Source: Reticulitermes lucifugus
Taxonomy: Eukaryota; Arthropoda; Insecta; Blattodea; Rhinotermitidae
NCBI GenBank assembly: GCA_026260175.1
Contig: JAKCWW010000911.1
Location: 3,644-67,643 of the forward strand
Length of the DNA stretch: 64,000 nt
Direction of reading: 5' to 3'
Position numbers and translations under genes: made by a program. Positions 22,483-35,075 of the stretch are shown in pieces. Position 1 is the stretch's first letter, and every line of letters starts with the position of its first letter. The notes below the pieces were generated by a model. It was not told the DNA's origin. It saw only the letters and a list, made by a program, of their open reading frames with translations, and made no database searches.

Positions 22483-25400
22483 AATGAGTTAGTGGTACAC
22501 ATTTTGACAAAGAAATTATTCAATTTCCAGTTTAGGAAAATATTTATTCCTAAAAAAACAATGACACAGGATGTTACAATAGTAATGCAAGAGGTGTATG
22601 TGAAAGAAGTACAGTCTGCCACATGTTCATTGCAAAACAACAGCAACCACACATCTCCAACTGTAATCCTGAAAATAAGAAGTGTGGAAAATTTATCATC
22701 CAATCTTCATTTGTTCAAACAGCTCGGTACCAAGAACTTCTCAGGCCTGCAGGAGTTACCATGTACAGTGGCCAAGCACTTATGTACCATCACAAGCTGT
22801 ATTCCTAAAGACAAATACAAGACACTTGCTGAAAAGACCAAGAAATCAGTGGGATCCAAGAGCAATGGAACTGCTGCATATATCTCAATTACACAACTAC
22901 AAAAGCCTAAAACCTAAAGTGGCTGCATAATCCATGACATTCCCTAGATTCTAGCATAACTGTTGTGTAGGTGGCACGTGGATAACTGCATGCTAAGAAC
23001 ATGCAAGGGCTGATCAAACCGTGGCAGTACCTGGGATGCTGTGCATGCAATGGACCCAGTAATAATAAATTATTAAAACAGAATAAATTTAATGGTGCAT
23101 ATTTTAAAAATATCATACGAATATATTGCGATAACATTCCCCATTGATTGAAAATTACTTCTGTTATCAAAACTAGATACAATAAGAAGTTCATAATTTG
23201 TAAACCTTCCAACATTTCGTTTATATATACTACAAGATTTAAATTGTTTACTTACATTTTAATATTCCAGGTAACATAAGTGGAATGAGACAGGTATACA
23301 TATGAATATGTACGCTTTTAAATGATCAGGCACTTGTCCCCCTTTTGCTCACATGGTGAGTTCACATAATATAGGGTTGCCAGGTTTTCCTTTTAAAAAA
23401 AGGGAAGATTTTCTGGTTTTCCTTAAAAAAAAAAAGGAAGATTTTTTGTCGACAACGAAATTAGTTTTTAAAAATACAAGACAATTCAAATTGTCTGATA
23501 TTTTAATTGTACTTTTCTTGACATTTTGCCCTTTTTAACAACTGTTTATCCTGTTTTACATACTGAAGGAACTCTTTACATGTAAAAGAGAAAACCTACT
23601 TACAGGAAAATTAAAAACGTAAACAGTAAAACCAACCAAAAAAACGTACAGCTTACGGGAAAAACGTTGGACCTGGCAACCCTAACATAATAACATTATT
23701 ACCAACACATTAGCAAGTCTTGGCGAACAGCTTTATAAATTGAAACCACCGTCAGCTAATCGCTGCTACAACCCTCCACAGAAATATCCTGTACACTCAT
23801 ACTTGTTTGACAAATTCAAGTACCGTGACTAATTAGACAGCTTGGTATGATTCTGTTTCAAATTCTTGGTCCGTATCGATATTGCGTTCCACCTCTGATT
23901 AATGACCCATGTCATGTAGTCGTAATCATAACCATGGATCATAACAATGATAATCACTTCAATCATATAAAACTTTGGAAATACGTGTCATCTTTGAAAC
24001 ACGTGTATAATGTACGATGATATGGAGGTAAAGGCTCATTGGAGCCGTGGAACTAGGGCTTGTGGCGCCACCAACGGCGACTACGTGTGTTACTGTAGCA
24101 GGCTGAACCTAAGTACGACATAGATGGCAGTGATAGGGACTTTTGCGGGGAAAGTTGTATCACATGGTATCTGTGATCTAAGGTATGGATGATTCGATTT
24201 TGGACATGTATGTGCGGGAAAGCGTGCGCTGTTGGAATGGAGCAGTATAATGTTGTCTTCAGATTGAAAGTCGATTTTTATACCGTGTGGAATGTTGTGT
24301 TTGTAGTTTTCTTGTTATGTGTCTTCTTGTACTTGCTGCTGGGGTAATTATTATTTATGAACGCATTATAATCCTTATGTTCTTCCTTATCATGTGTACA
24401 TTGTTTTCCAGTAATGTGGGTAACTTACCCCTGGTTGCAGACATTATTGTTTTCATAGGGTGACATTGTTGTAGTATGGTGCAAAATAAATCACCAGTTA
24501 CTGATTTGGTTCAATACGTTGCTGTCTTGTTAACGTTTAGTATGTTACAATAAATTGAGCAATTACTGTATTTCTCATTTTCAGAAGAAGAATATCATAC
24601 ATGCTTATATCACTGTATTCTGAAGGTTTTGATAACACAGTGCTCTCTTGACATAACCCAAAGCGTGTAAAACATCACCTGTCTGCTCCAAATGTCTCTT
24701 TAGTTTGTAGAACATATCTGATGCAGTCTCTTTAAAATTATATTTTGTTCTATTTATGTTTAATTAAGAGGGGTATTGCATTTGGGACAAGTTCTATCTG
24801 TCATATCTGGCTGGCAGAACAGGTTTCTGAAATCTCCCCTTTTCTGATAGTTCTGGATATGTTAGGAACTACTGTATGTGTATTTTTACAGTACCATAAT
24901 CTCTTGCATTTGGTAAGTCAGAGTTTGTGGTAGTACTGGTAATGTTAAATACAGCCCAAATTCAGTGGTAGGGTACGGAAACCGAGTATATTAAAAATAG
25001 TTCGTGTTCAGTGTTGTGGAATGAAGAAACCACAGATTTAGTGACATTGATACATGATCACCAGATTGTAACATTGTTTCCAAGAGGGTGTCCGAGTTAC
25101 ATCACAAAATTGAATTTATTCTTGTGCAGCACTACCAGCATTTGGAGCTCACATAAAGGTATAGTCACACCTAAATTGTTGACAGTAGCCTATGAGCATG
25201 AGCTGCACAGAAAAGTTACTCTTTTTAATGTGCCTTAAATGTGGTGGGTCAGTTTGCTGATAGCTGTGTGTAAGAAAATTCAAGTTTGTTGTGTAGACTG
25301 TTTCTCAATTGGGAATCCATTATTTGAGTAGTTTGTATGCAGTAGAACCAGAAGTGTTTTGAAGGTGCCTATCTTTGAATGTTACACCATATTGGCTGGT

Positions 25401-25740
25401 AAATAGTTGTGCCAATGTTTTGGAGGAGCATATTGCTTTCATCTTAAGCACTAGCTTACATGACAGGTTAATATTAAAATGAGTCTGGAGATTTTATTAG
25501 CCACTTCATAATCGACCCAAAGCTGCACCTGTAAGAATTCACTGTCCCTTTTTGTGATGTAAATGCCAGGACTTCTTTGACCAACGTAAGTACCACAGTA
25601 ACTGAAGAAAGATCTTGCAGCGTGGAGTTAATCCTAACAGAAATTATTGTTCTTTCCTTACTGTGACTTATAGCATTTTCTTTTGCAGATAATTAAATTA
25701 TGTTGTTACTCTGCATCAAAGTAACCTTGCTTTTCTATAG
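22483..25740. other. Upstream region of PRIM2
   Basis: This should hold the PRIM2 promoter, any 5' exon, and perhaps the start of the plus-strand transcript whose exon candidates begin at 25741. CpG content rises at about 23700-24200. One strong minus-strand donor (GTAAGT) follows a short ATG-initiated stretch near 23260; it could be a first exon, but no matching acceptor was found. It contains the hAT-type element at 23372-23684. Nothing else is recognisable. Confidence 0.4.
23372..23684. mobile_element. hAT-type MITE
   Basis: A 313-bp non-autonomous DNA transposon. Terminal inverted repeats TAGGGTTGCCAGGT and ACCTGGCAACCCTA are perfect over 14 bp. They are flanked by an exact 8-bp target-site duplication, ACATAATA, at 23364-23371 and 23685-23692. 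TIRs of this kind with an 8-bp duplication are diagnostic of the hAT superfamily. There is no transposase inside; the interior is A/T rich. It lies about 0.9 kb upstream of the first recognised PRIM2 exon. Confidence 0.93.
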
Positions 25741-26038
25741 AAATGGGATTTTCATTCTTGGAGGATGAGCAAAATAAAGTAAGTTGCAGTATTTGGACAA
25801 GTAAAAACTTGTAATTTATTTATTATGATGCATTCCAGTTTTATACTCCAAGTCAAGTATAAACAGTGATTGATATCTCGACAGATGGGCAACTGGGAAG
25901 AAATATTCAGTGAAATTGCATTATAAGATTTCTTTTTGCAGAGTTTATCTGATGAAGAAAACTGTGAGCAATTGTATCAAGTTCCAGAATCTCAAGGATA
26001 TCAGTTGGCTCTCCATATCCTTAGCTTCCATGCTTGGT
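25741..26038 (+). CDS. Two candidate exons of an unrecognised gene
   Basis: Exon candidate one is 25741-25778. It follows the strong acceptor 'cttgcttttctatag', has an ATG at 25743, reads MGFSFLEDEQNK and ends at GTAAGT. Exon candidate two is 25942-26038. It follows 'tctttttgcag', continues in the same phase with SLSDEENCEQLYQ and ends HILSFHAW at a GTAAGC donor. The joined frame is acidic at first, then hydrophobic. Without the last splice it would stop at once (TAA), giving 44 residues. The next acceptor in phase (26269) adds five residues and a stop. I do not recognise the product; further exons may exist. Exon 25942-26038 is also open in a second frame, which weakens the call. Confidence 0.35.
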
Positions 26039-26957
26039 AAGCTTTGGTGATGGATCATTAATTATTTTGAAAAGGGCAAGTCATTAATTTTGGTATTCAC
26101 ATTTTTATGGATTCATGTTCATCAAAGCAGTATCTGCGACATTTGAAAATTGCATGAGCCAATTGTTTTGTCTAATATGGTTGGCTGTTTTATGTTTCTT
26201 TGGAAAATACTTGAGTCATTGTGTGATTTTTATCTTTTCTGGTAACTGAATTTGGTTCAGGTGGATGCCAAAGTGGTAGGGAGAAGGAAGCCAGGAACAT
26301 AGTGGATTCCTCACTGATTAAGAATGATTCACTTCTTGATACATGATGTTATTGGATTTGAGTAACAATAACTTGTATTTTATAAATATATATGGCTTTA
26401 AATAAACATATTCAAAATTTGTTGCATCCAATCTGGAGAATATGTTGCATGCCTGTTCCACATTAAATTAGTAGTCAGAGAATTGACAAGTAGCTCATAC
26501 TGATTGTGACCTATCAAAGTACAATGTGTGGCATGAAGGGCCAACTGAAGAATGAATATATGATGTTCTGGTAAGGGCTGCTCACCTCATAGGTGTAACA
26601 GTGAATGTCACACTTTGATGGGATGTCTGGCAAAACAAACGTGAAATACTTGGGAGCAGAAATATGCCACAGCTTCCTAACAGAATGCCTTTGCCTAAAG
26701 GTTCAAAGGAACTACAAGATGCAGCAGCAATGACTGCTTTGTTTTATGCCGTAAACTGCTTACTGAAGATATAGAATGTAATGTCTGAAACGATTCTAGA
26801 CAATAAAAGCTGCTAGACTGAAACTTGATTTCTGTGGAACATAACCATGTGAAACAAAAATAAATTTTTCTTAAAATTCTGGTAACAAAATCACATCATG
26901 TAAGTACCCTAAGGAGTCTTAAAATTGATACAATGTGAAGGCATGTAATTCATTTAC

Positions 26958-27164
26958 CTAGCTAAGGACAGTGATGATTGGCTGGCTCTGGTGAACAGAC
27001 AATGAAGCTTTGAGTTCCATAAAGTTCAGTATATCTTGAGAAGGATGCGCTTCATTCAAGCCCTGTGTAAAAGATGTAATGAACTCTGTTACCCCTGTTA
27101 GTGCCTTGCCAAAGTCCCTGTGGGTTGTCAAATAAATGCCATTTATACTCACCCATTCTCCCAT
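26958..27164 (-). other. Unidentified minus-strand open stretch
   Basis: 68 codons open from an ATG at 27164, beginning MGEWVSINGIYLTTHRDFGK and ending PIITVLS with a stop at the TAG within 'ttagctaggtaaat'. The composition looks like ordinary globular protein. The flanks have no convincing splice sites in frame. It may be a conserved exon or a fragment of a repeat family whose protein I do not recognise. Confidence 0.25.
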
Positions 27165-29989
27165 GTAGGTTCCCTCTTCCAGTCTTGGAGACCCCTTAGT
27201 CCAGGTTTAAGGGATTTAAATGCATTCTGGGATGTACATTTGTAAAACGTAATTCAAAACATATAATATAAATATATAATGAAGATATATTAAACACAAC
27301 CATGTCACTTAATTACAGTTACATGATATGTGAAGTGTCCAGGCAACAGTACTCTTAAATATATGTATACAATTGTTTCTGTATAACAGTACTTTAAAAG
27401 AGCAATTATGAGTATGTTACAGTAATCCTGTAACCAAAAGGCTAACTTGGGGTTTAAAAGCAAATATATCTGAAATTAACTGTCAAAAAATCACACCATC
27501 TACACAGTCATGCTGGCAAAGACTATGTAGAAGACCATGACCAGACATGATTATCCGTGGAATTCCTGGTCATGAAGGCACCAAAATATTTGTAATGCCT
27601 CCTTTTACATAAGCATAATTTAATTCTTAACAAATGACAAAAAGACAGATATAGAAGGTACTATTACTGCAGCCAGAAAGTGCATTCTTAAACCTCTGTC
27701 AGTGAAATATTATAACAGATAGGACAGACTTCAGTGGTTGTCCAAATGAACCATACAGAGTTCCTGACTGCCACTTTTGTGCCTTTGTATCATTACATGC
27801 ATACATATAGTACTAGTAACTGATGGTAATGCTATTATTACAGTTGGATGAAAAAAGTTATGAAGATATAAAAAAAAATATTGTACAGGTAGAATGGTGC
27901 AAGCAACATAAAAGTAAATGAGTGGTGACACTGTGTACTTGCATAACAAGAAATATAAATTAAAACATATTATTTGTAGAATGATACAAAAATTACACAG
28001 GTACAAAATGTGATTCACTTCTCATAAATTGATTTCTGTTCTGAAATAATACAATCAAAGCTTTCAAGTATTATTTTGTTTCACAGAGGAAGATATGATA
28101 CAACATATAAAGTGACTCGCTGAACTTTTTTTTACCTTCTTAAAAGTAAATGAAGAGACAAATAAGGAAGAGGCAATTTTTATAACAAGGAGTTGGGGGG
28201 CAGAACTCCCACTTGTGTTAATGTTATATTTAGAGAATGTAAGTTTATAATCCAACAATAACAAACATTCTATCTTATGTGTTAGGTTAACATGTTTACC
28301 CCATGATTTTTGAATATGGTACTGTTTCTGTTTTATTTCTGGTACAGTGGTAGTGCTTAAGTTGAGATTCTGTGTGCAGTGTCTCAGTGTGATGAAAAGT
28401 TCATGGTTCCATATTACTGTGCTCTCTGTCTTTTCCTTAGTAGTGCTTGCATATCCACTTCCCTTCTTACTGCCAGTGTTTCAAGTGACATAGCAGTAGT
28501 TGCCTAGATCTGCAAGTGTGAAGTTTATTAGCTGTGCAGATCTTCTCGTGGCCTCTGAGACCTCATCTCTGAGTAAGCATTTCTTTTTCAGATGGTGAGT
28601 AAAGCTGTCTTCATGATGAGTGTTGACAAATGACTCAACTTTTGATGAAACAGTGTGAGAGCATTGATGATGAAGATTTCATTTATGTTGAACTGAATTG
28701 CAGTGAACCAATTTGAATGAGTGCAACACAAATTCATAATTGGGGTGTGTCTATTAAATAACAAAACTGGCTGCAAAGACATACTTTACTAATGAAATTA
28801 TGGTATCTACATGGTATCCCATTCCAAGTAACTTTCACTAGAAGCTACACATCACCCCATGCCAGCCAATCAATGCGTTGAAGCGTCCCCAGAAGTCATT
28901 CTCCATATACCTCATGTCACAAATTGAACGTTTCACCACCAGTTTTCTTCAGCTTCATGAGGAATTTGATGTTTACTTGTTGCTCAGTTTTTTTTATCAA
29001 GCATGATTTTTGCAAGCTAATAAAACTGGTTACAGAAATAATTGTATTACTCAACATTGCATTAGCATAATGGAGTCTGATTTGATACATGGCTGAGGAA
29101 AGATTCAGCAGTAACTAGGATGTATTTACTCTGGTGATCAGTGGTCAAGCTCAGGAGCTGTGTGCGCAGTCTTGTTATTTAACAGACGCACCTCACATTC
29201 AGAATTGATTACAGTGAAGGTCAGAGCAAAGAAAGTTTTTGTCAGATGGAGGCAATTCATTTATAAAAGCATTTTATGTTAAAAACAGATTCAAACAGGC
29301 AGCAAAATTATTTGTCAGCAAAAAGCTGCATGCCAAGACATGTCATTCCTCTTCCTGACCGGCAACCTTAAGCCAGAATCAGAACACCAGTTCAGCCACT
29401 CCAGATGTGGAATTTACTGACAGAATGTTATGTAAGGCTCAGAAAAGAAGACAATTACAAGGATATGAATACAACTGATATGCATGATAATATCACTGAA
29501 CTGAAGGCTGTTATTTTATATGACACTTTTCGTATGAGACCATAAGATCATTACATATTTGCTACAGATGGCACGGGAATGAATATCTTTTATGAAGGAT
29601 AGAGTTGACTCAGTGGATGACAAAATGTGCTAATTGTTGCACAGAATGTCAAACAATAGAGGATTTTAGAAGTAAGGGGTGTGCACCACGTTACTATTTA
29701 TAATTCCAATAAGGATAACTGCCAGGTTTACTGGCTAGACTTATGAAAGAATTGGGAAAGCAGCTAGTAAAGTGATAAGTATGAAGAAGAGTGTTCAACA
29801 TTCGTATAAGCTGTGAACTTTAAGGAGCAACATATGGGGAGTGTTGGGAGTTCACAGAGTTTTAGCCACACAAGCCAAGGATTTATTGTAGTTTTTTCAA
29901 AGAAGTTGTTCAGATCTCGATCCTCCTACCACTAAATGTAAAAGGCTCGAGCTCTCAGCTTTCTAATACTCCTCTGCATATTTTTTACA

Positions 29990-30045
29990 AGTGGCCTGAT
30001 GATGGCTTGCATTTAATCCAAAACATGTAGCTATGGTACAAAACA
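29990..30045 (+). repeat. Hammerhead-like repeat fragment
   Basis: CTGATGA at 29996-30002 is followed by a weak TGG/CCA closure and an AAAACATG block. It resembles the motif in the foldback at 11145-11300 but is more decayed. Confidence 0.4.
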
Positions 30046-30314
30046 AAAACAGTTTGTTTCATTAACAGAGTTGTGTTAGATTGATGTGCCATGGCATCTG
30101 ATCCTTATACTGTAAGCACAGTGGGGTTCCTCATATCCAGATTTATGCAAATATGTATAACCTTCAACTCTCAAAAATGGCCACACTTTAAAGTGTTCAA
30201 TTCTGGTGCATGTATTTTATGAACTATCTGGATTATGAATATAATGACGGAAACTTGTTAAGTAAAAATGCCAACTGCAAGAAAATCTGGTTAGAGTCAA
30301 CAGTGTACTTTATA

Positions 30315-33300
30315 TTAACTGTGTGTTTCTGAAACAGAATAAAACTGGCCATACTGATCATAGAGGTGTTCTGTTTCCCACAGTTCTTCCAGCTGTGATT
30401 CTGAAAGGAACATAGCATCTCCTGCATCCGAGTCATGATCCAATCCTTGGTAGAACTTGTGAAATGCTCGAACTTCTTCACACGCTTTTTCCAGAATCTG
30501 AACTTGGCTTAAATTTGCCCTGTCAACAGCGAGGCGAGCATCATCATACTCCTGCTGTACCCGTTCCACATCCTTAGAGGGGTGGAAAAGAAAAATGTTT
30601 TTATGACAAGTTGATATAGTGCATATTAACTAGGCATATCAACCAACATGACAGGCAATGTATATGTAATACTGTGGCATGTTCACATAACCACTGTTGC
30701 AGTGGAAATGCATCACTGTCAACAATATAAAATACTGTGTGTTGGACAAAAATGCTTTTATGGCAAATTTATGTCACAGAAATCTATCCAGTAGGAGCCA
30801 TGCTGATATGTGGAGAGAGACAGACCTGACAAAGCTAATAGGTGCTACTTGTGACTGTGTACATGCCTAAAATACAACAAACAAGGTACACTTTATATAC
30901 CTACAATGATTGTATTTAAACACTCCAACATGTTTTGGCCCATCACCATCTTTAGGGATACCACTAAATACAACGAGAATGTTGTCAATATCATTATTTA
31001 CCCTGCTGACAATAAGAGAAATAAGGAGATAAATATAAAATATGAAATGTCCTGATGTGATTACAAACAATAAAATAAAACACTTCCTTATGTGGAATAT
31101 TAAAATATATGTTCAGTGTACATCTGAAGATTATTGTTTGTATTCACATCAGGACAGTTTATAATTATCTACTTATTTCTGTTACTGTTGGCACCATATG
31201 TAACGATATTGAGGATCTTCTCATTGTATTTGATGGCATGCCTGAAGATGGCCAGTATGCTGAAACATGTTGGAGTGTTTAAATAATCATTGTGTTTGTA
31301 TAAATGTATGTTGTTGGTTGCATTTTTTATTAAATTGGAGTACAGGGTAATGATGTATTATAAAATTAGCTAAGCATATTTCATTGCCTTAAACAACCTG
31401 GACCCCCCAACTGTTCCCATTATTTGTTATTGCACGTAACAGGAAAATTTCCACCTTCACATAATTTGTGCACCTATCCCATGAACAAAATTGTTAATTC
31501 TTAAGTGGTGACAAAAATGGCATTTATATCCTTCAACTAATACCCACATAAGTAAATTGTTATGGTAAAATATCACTGCTTTCAGTTATCTCTTCAGCTA
31601 GATCTGTCCAGTATTATCAGTATGGTTAGGTTAGGCTAGGTATGTTCTTCTCAACAATTCTCTAACATGCTTAAAACATGATGCTTATTTGGTGTGACAG
31701 TGCAGAATGTTAAGTGCCATATCACCTCAAATATGTTTTATGTTAGAAATACCACTTCTCAGTTGCATGCCTGACTACAGTTTGGTAGCAGCAATCCTTG
31801 TGAGAGAATATGGGGTCTGATTTTATTTACTTTAAAGTTAGGTGTTTTCATTTCCCTGCATTTCATCCAGTACTTCCAGAGATATTAATGTCATTATAAA
31901 TGCTTGTACAAAATTTTTAAGGTTCAAAATTAAACACCATCCAGATGAATTGCACCACCCTAATTTAAACCTGGCAAGTGAGGGTCAAGTTACTGTATTT
32001 CATTAGGTCCTGCTTTAATGAACATTATAACTGAATGGTGTGAACACAGACCTACATTAAGCAAGGCTGAAAGACGTTGAATTTTTTGAGCAATATAGGA
32101 TATATTTAAAAAAGTTATTAAAGTTTATAATTTATGTACTGCAGGTAAACTGAAATCTGCATTACAACTACAATTACTTACCCCTTGTTGTTGGTAATAC
32201 AACTTCAGCATCTGGCCATGAATGCCATGAAAATGATGAAGTTTTCGCAAATGATACCTCTCCATGATTTGTTTCATGTTTAGCTGCCTAAGGGCAAGCA
32301 GTTCCTGATTATAAATTCGCTGTTTCTCATAATGTATGTTCCTTCGAAGCTGCTCTAATTTGACATCAAAAAGAGCTGTGCAAGACTGAGTTCGGGGACG
32401 TTTCACTATGGGTTGACTCGTGATGCTTGCCTGTTGATCAGACAGGGATCTTTTATGGTGACCTTGAATGCTAGCAGGGACATCATTTCCACTTGCACAT
32501 TGATCAATAACAGCATCACCGTTTCTTGGCGGAGCAGACGCTGTCACCTTACTAGCATTCTGACGAATTCTCCAGTTACGGCATGTCAAGTCTTGGTTTG
32601 GATCTGGAATAATAAGATTTCTCCAGCGCTGTCTCACTGCACGATACCGTTCCTCATCTGTTTCTAATTTACGCAGTAGTTCCCACTCTGGATTGTTATT
32701 GTCAAAATTTTCTTGAGGATTGTTACTGATGTAATCATCGCTACTTCTTGAGGTTATGTTTTGTTTCTGTTCCAGAGAATTTCGGTTCATACTTTCAGAA
32801 GGGAAATTTGAAGACTCAGAATCTGTGGTTTCCAAATTTATTGTACCCATGTTTCTGTCTTCCATCACAGGAACAAAAATGTCTTGTATGCCATGACCTT
32901 GAATAGGAGTTGCATTTGCCATGACTGGCGATTGCTCTGCAAAAATTGATGAAACCTGTAAGCCTTCATCACCTGCTTCATCACTCAACTGTACAACAAT
33001 TTTTATATCTCCAGCATCATCAAATGCAACTTCTGTTTGCTCATTATCATTGTTCCCCCTTTCCTTCACATCAGCTATATTGCGGTCTTCATTTACCTTA
33101 AAAATCAAGTTATTACATGTAATACTTTTATGTTTTGTGCTGTAGATAGCACCAGCTTTCTGTACTGATGTATTTTGCATTGGTGAATTTATACAGCTGT
33201 ATACAGACTGTTCCTGCTCAATGAATTCTTCAAATTCATCTAAAATTAAAAAACTTTCTGCATTAGGAGATAAAAATGTTGGTTTCCATCGTTTTAGAGT

Positions 33301-34368
33301 GTCGGAATTCATCTTTAATGGTGTACTTGAAACCACAGATTCATTATCTTTGATCCTGGAAAAAGTACAGGGAACATCATCGTCATCATCTTCATCATAC
33401 AACAATGCATCTTCAAATCCTGTTGCATCTAACTGCAAGTATGATTCTTGACTAGATTCATGAACCATATCATCATCTACATCCTCAAGTAACGAACTTC
33501 TTTTTACACCACTGTCGCTCTTCTTATGAGAACTTGCATCATTTCTCTTATCATTTGTGTCATGGTGTGGTGTGCATGTGGATGCTACATTGGATCTATT
33601 AATGGAGTTTAAATGTACTGTAATATCATCTGTACTGAGTTCAAAATCATGTCTCTTAAGGGACACTTCCTCGCAATTATTTGAAATTATCACAGACTTG
33701 CTGGACTTAAATTTGTTTTCATTTGAAATTTTCATTTCTGGTTTGACTGGGATACCTGTCTTATACCTTTCTTCAATTTTTTGGCTTTGTTTTGAACAGT
33801 TCTGATACGACACTGTGTCAGGTTCCGGAGAATGTGTTGAATCATTAATTTGTAATGTTTTAGATTCTGAAGAATTTGTTAAATAAACAATAGAATTTGG
33901 TTTGCTACCTTTCTCATGGTTTACAGTATTCACAGTGGTGTTAGGAACATTAGTTTCATTCAATTCAGATGTAACTGTATGTTTATCACCATTATTATAT
34001 TCCGTATTTTGTGACTTTTCTTCAGGTTCAAGTATTCCCTCATCAACATTATCAAGAACATCACATGTAATACATTTATCATTATTTGAACCATCATTAT
34101 CTGTGACCAAATTAGTTTTAAATGCCCTAGAAGTTTCTGATTGCTTCTCTTCATACAGGAAAGAATCCAATATTTCTCCTTCTTCTAAATCACTTGGAGA
34201 CATATCTACATCTGGCAAGTCATTATCTGCTTCTAGGTCATTAATGGTTGTTTCCAGTTTACTGATTTCTGCTTCTAAAGTGTCTTCCATTGAATCACCA
34301 TGGTCATTGCCACTCTCAACCGAGTGAATCACAGAAGTGTTGTTAGAAATTATGTTGGACACGAGCAT
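30315..34368 (-). CDS. Unrecognised large acidic protein, 5' end unresolved
   Basis: Two coding exons on the minus strand: 34368-32182 (729 codons) and 30572-30315 (85 codons plus stop), joined phase 0 across GTAAGT and 'ccacccctctaag'. The N-terminal 600 residues are Ser/Asn/Asp/Glu-rich and of low complexity, with an SDLEEGEILDS element, and are probably disordered. The segment from about 600 is more ordered: RYRAVRQRWRNLIIPDPNQD, then a basic stretch near VKRPRTQ, and a helical, coiled-coil-like region from LEQLRRNIHYEKQRIYNQEL to MLKLYYQQQG, continuing in the last exon as ERVQQEYDDARLAVDRANLS. The last exon ends in ELWETEHLYDQYGQFYS. A splice acceptor sits directly before the ATG at 34368, so the true start may lie in an upstream exon. 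The LEEGEI motif is common in nuclear RNA-processing proteins, which hints at but does not show nuclear function. Confidence 0.8.
30896..31302. repeat. Large foldback element
   Basis: About 407 bp, lying in the intron of the gene at 30315-34368. The left arm contains 'tttaaacactccaacatgtt' and the right arm its complement 'aacatgttggagtgtttaaa'. The inner arm ends are 'tcctgatgtgattacaaaca' and 'tgtttgtattcacatcagga'. The arms are about 180 bp, diverged, with a spacer of about 45 bp. Confidence 0.8.
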
Positions 34369-34733
34369 CTTAAAAGAGACAAAAAGGTAAGAAAGAAAAT
34401 ATCAGTTACATTGAACTGTACAGAAACATGCAGTGCTCTGATCATATGACAACTAATGTGTCAATAAATGGTTCTAGAATTAAAGCAGAACAATACAATT
34501 GCTCCACTTTTAATGGAGCTAGGAACCAACTCCCTCTCATTCGAAGGTTCTGTTGCTACTTAGTAGATACATTTTGTTACCACACATGAAATGTATGGTG
34601 TTACAGTTGCAAGCAACACCAATTTTAAGGCCCACATCCTGATATTATTCAGGAACATGATGTGACTACTCTTTTTCGTAATCATTAATTATATTATAAC
34701 CTTAATGTAATAACCCAACAATCAGTTTATTCT

Positions 34734-34755
34734 ATTATTATTATTATTATTATTT
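34734..34755. repeat. (TTA)n microsatellite
   Basis: About seven units of a TTA trinucleotide repeat just upstream of the SINE copy at 34810. Confidence 0.9.
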
Positions 34756-34809
34756 TACATTTTTGTCATTTTGTAATGCTGTATATACTGCTGAGGGAGT
34801 GAGGATGGA

Positions 34810-35075
34810 ATAGTCAGTATTATGACTAAGCCATCTGGGGTTTCAGTTCGTGGCATGGGCAAGAGAGATTTCTCTTCTCCAAAAATGTGCAGATGAGCTT
34901 TGGGTCCACCCAGTCCCCTATTAAATGGGTACCAAGGTTCTTTCCCCAGGTGTAAAGCAGTTGGGGCACGAAGTTGACCACTTACCTACATCTAGTGCCA
35001 GGTTTGAGAATGAGTGGAGCTATACCTCTACTCCTACATGTCATCAAGGCACAGACAGGGACAACTTTGCTTCTT
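34810..35075 (+). repeat. tRNA-derived SINE, diverged
   Basis: A forward copy with B-box-like 'ggtttcagttcg', 'tgggtccacccagtcccc', 'aatgggtaccaaggttc' and the 'ctacatctagtgccagg' block. It is in the upstream region of the minus-strand gene. Confidence 0.7.

Larger units (their letters stand above)
26039..30314. other. Intergenic or intronic, no clear gene
   Basis: 4.3 kb with no recognisable coding exon on either strand. It holds a minus-strand open stretch at 26958-27164 that looks protein-like but was not identified, a possible poly(A) signal AATAAA near 26400, and a hammerhead-like fragment near 29996. Stop-riddled frames at 29200-29900 hint at an old transposon that I could not name. 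Confidence 0.4.

Noticed and set aside
22492-22917. 141-codon plus-strand open frame upstream of PRIM2
   Set aside because: No recognisable domain, no splice or promoter context, and the neighbouring frames are also open for long stretches; most likely chance.
31622-31642. Telomere-like TTAGG units (ggttaggttagg)
   Set aside because: Only two or three units; too short to call an interstitial telomere repeat.
33902-34327. Several plus-strand frames within 32413-34327
   Set aside because: Antisense shadows of the long minus-strand exon at 32182-34368.
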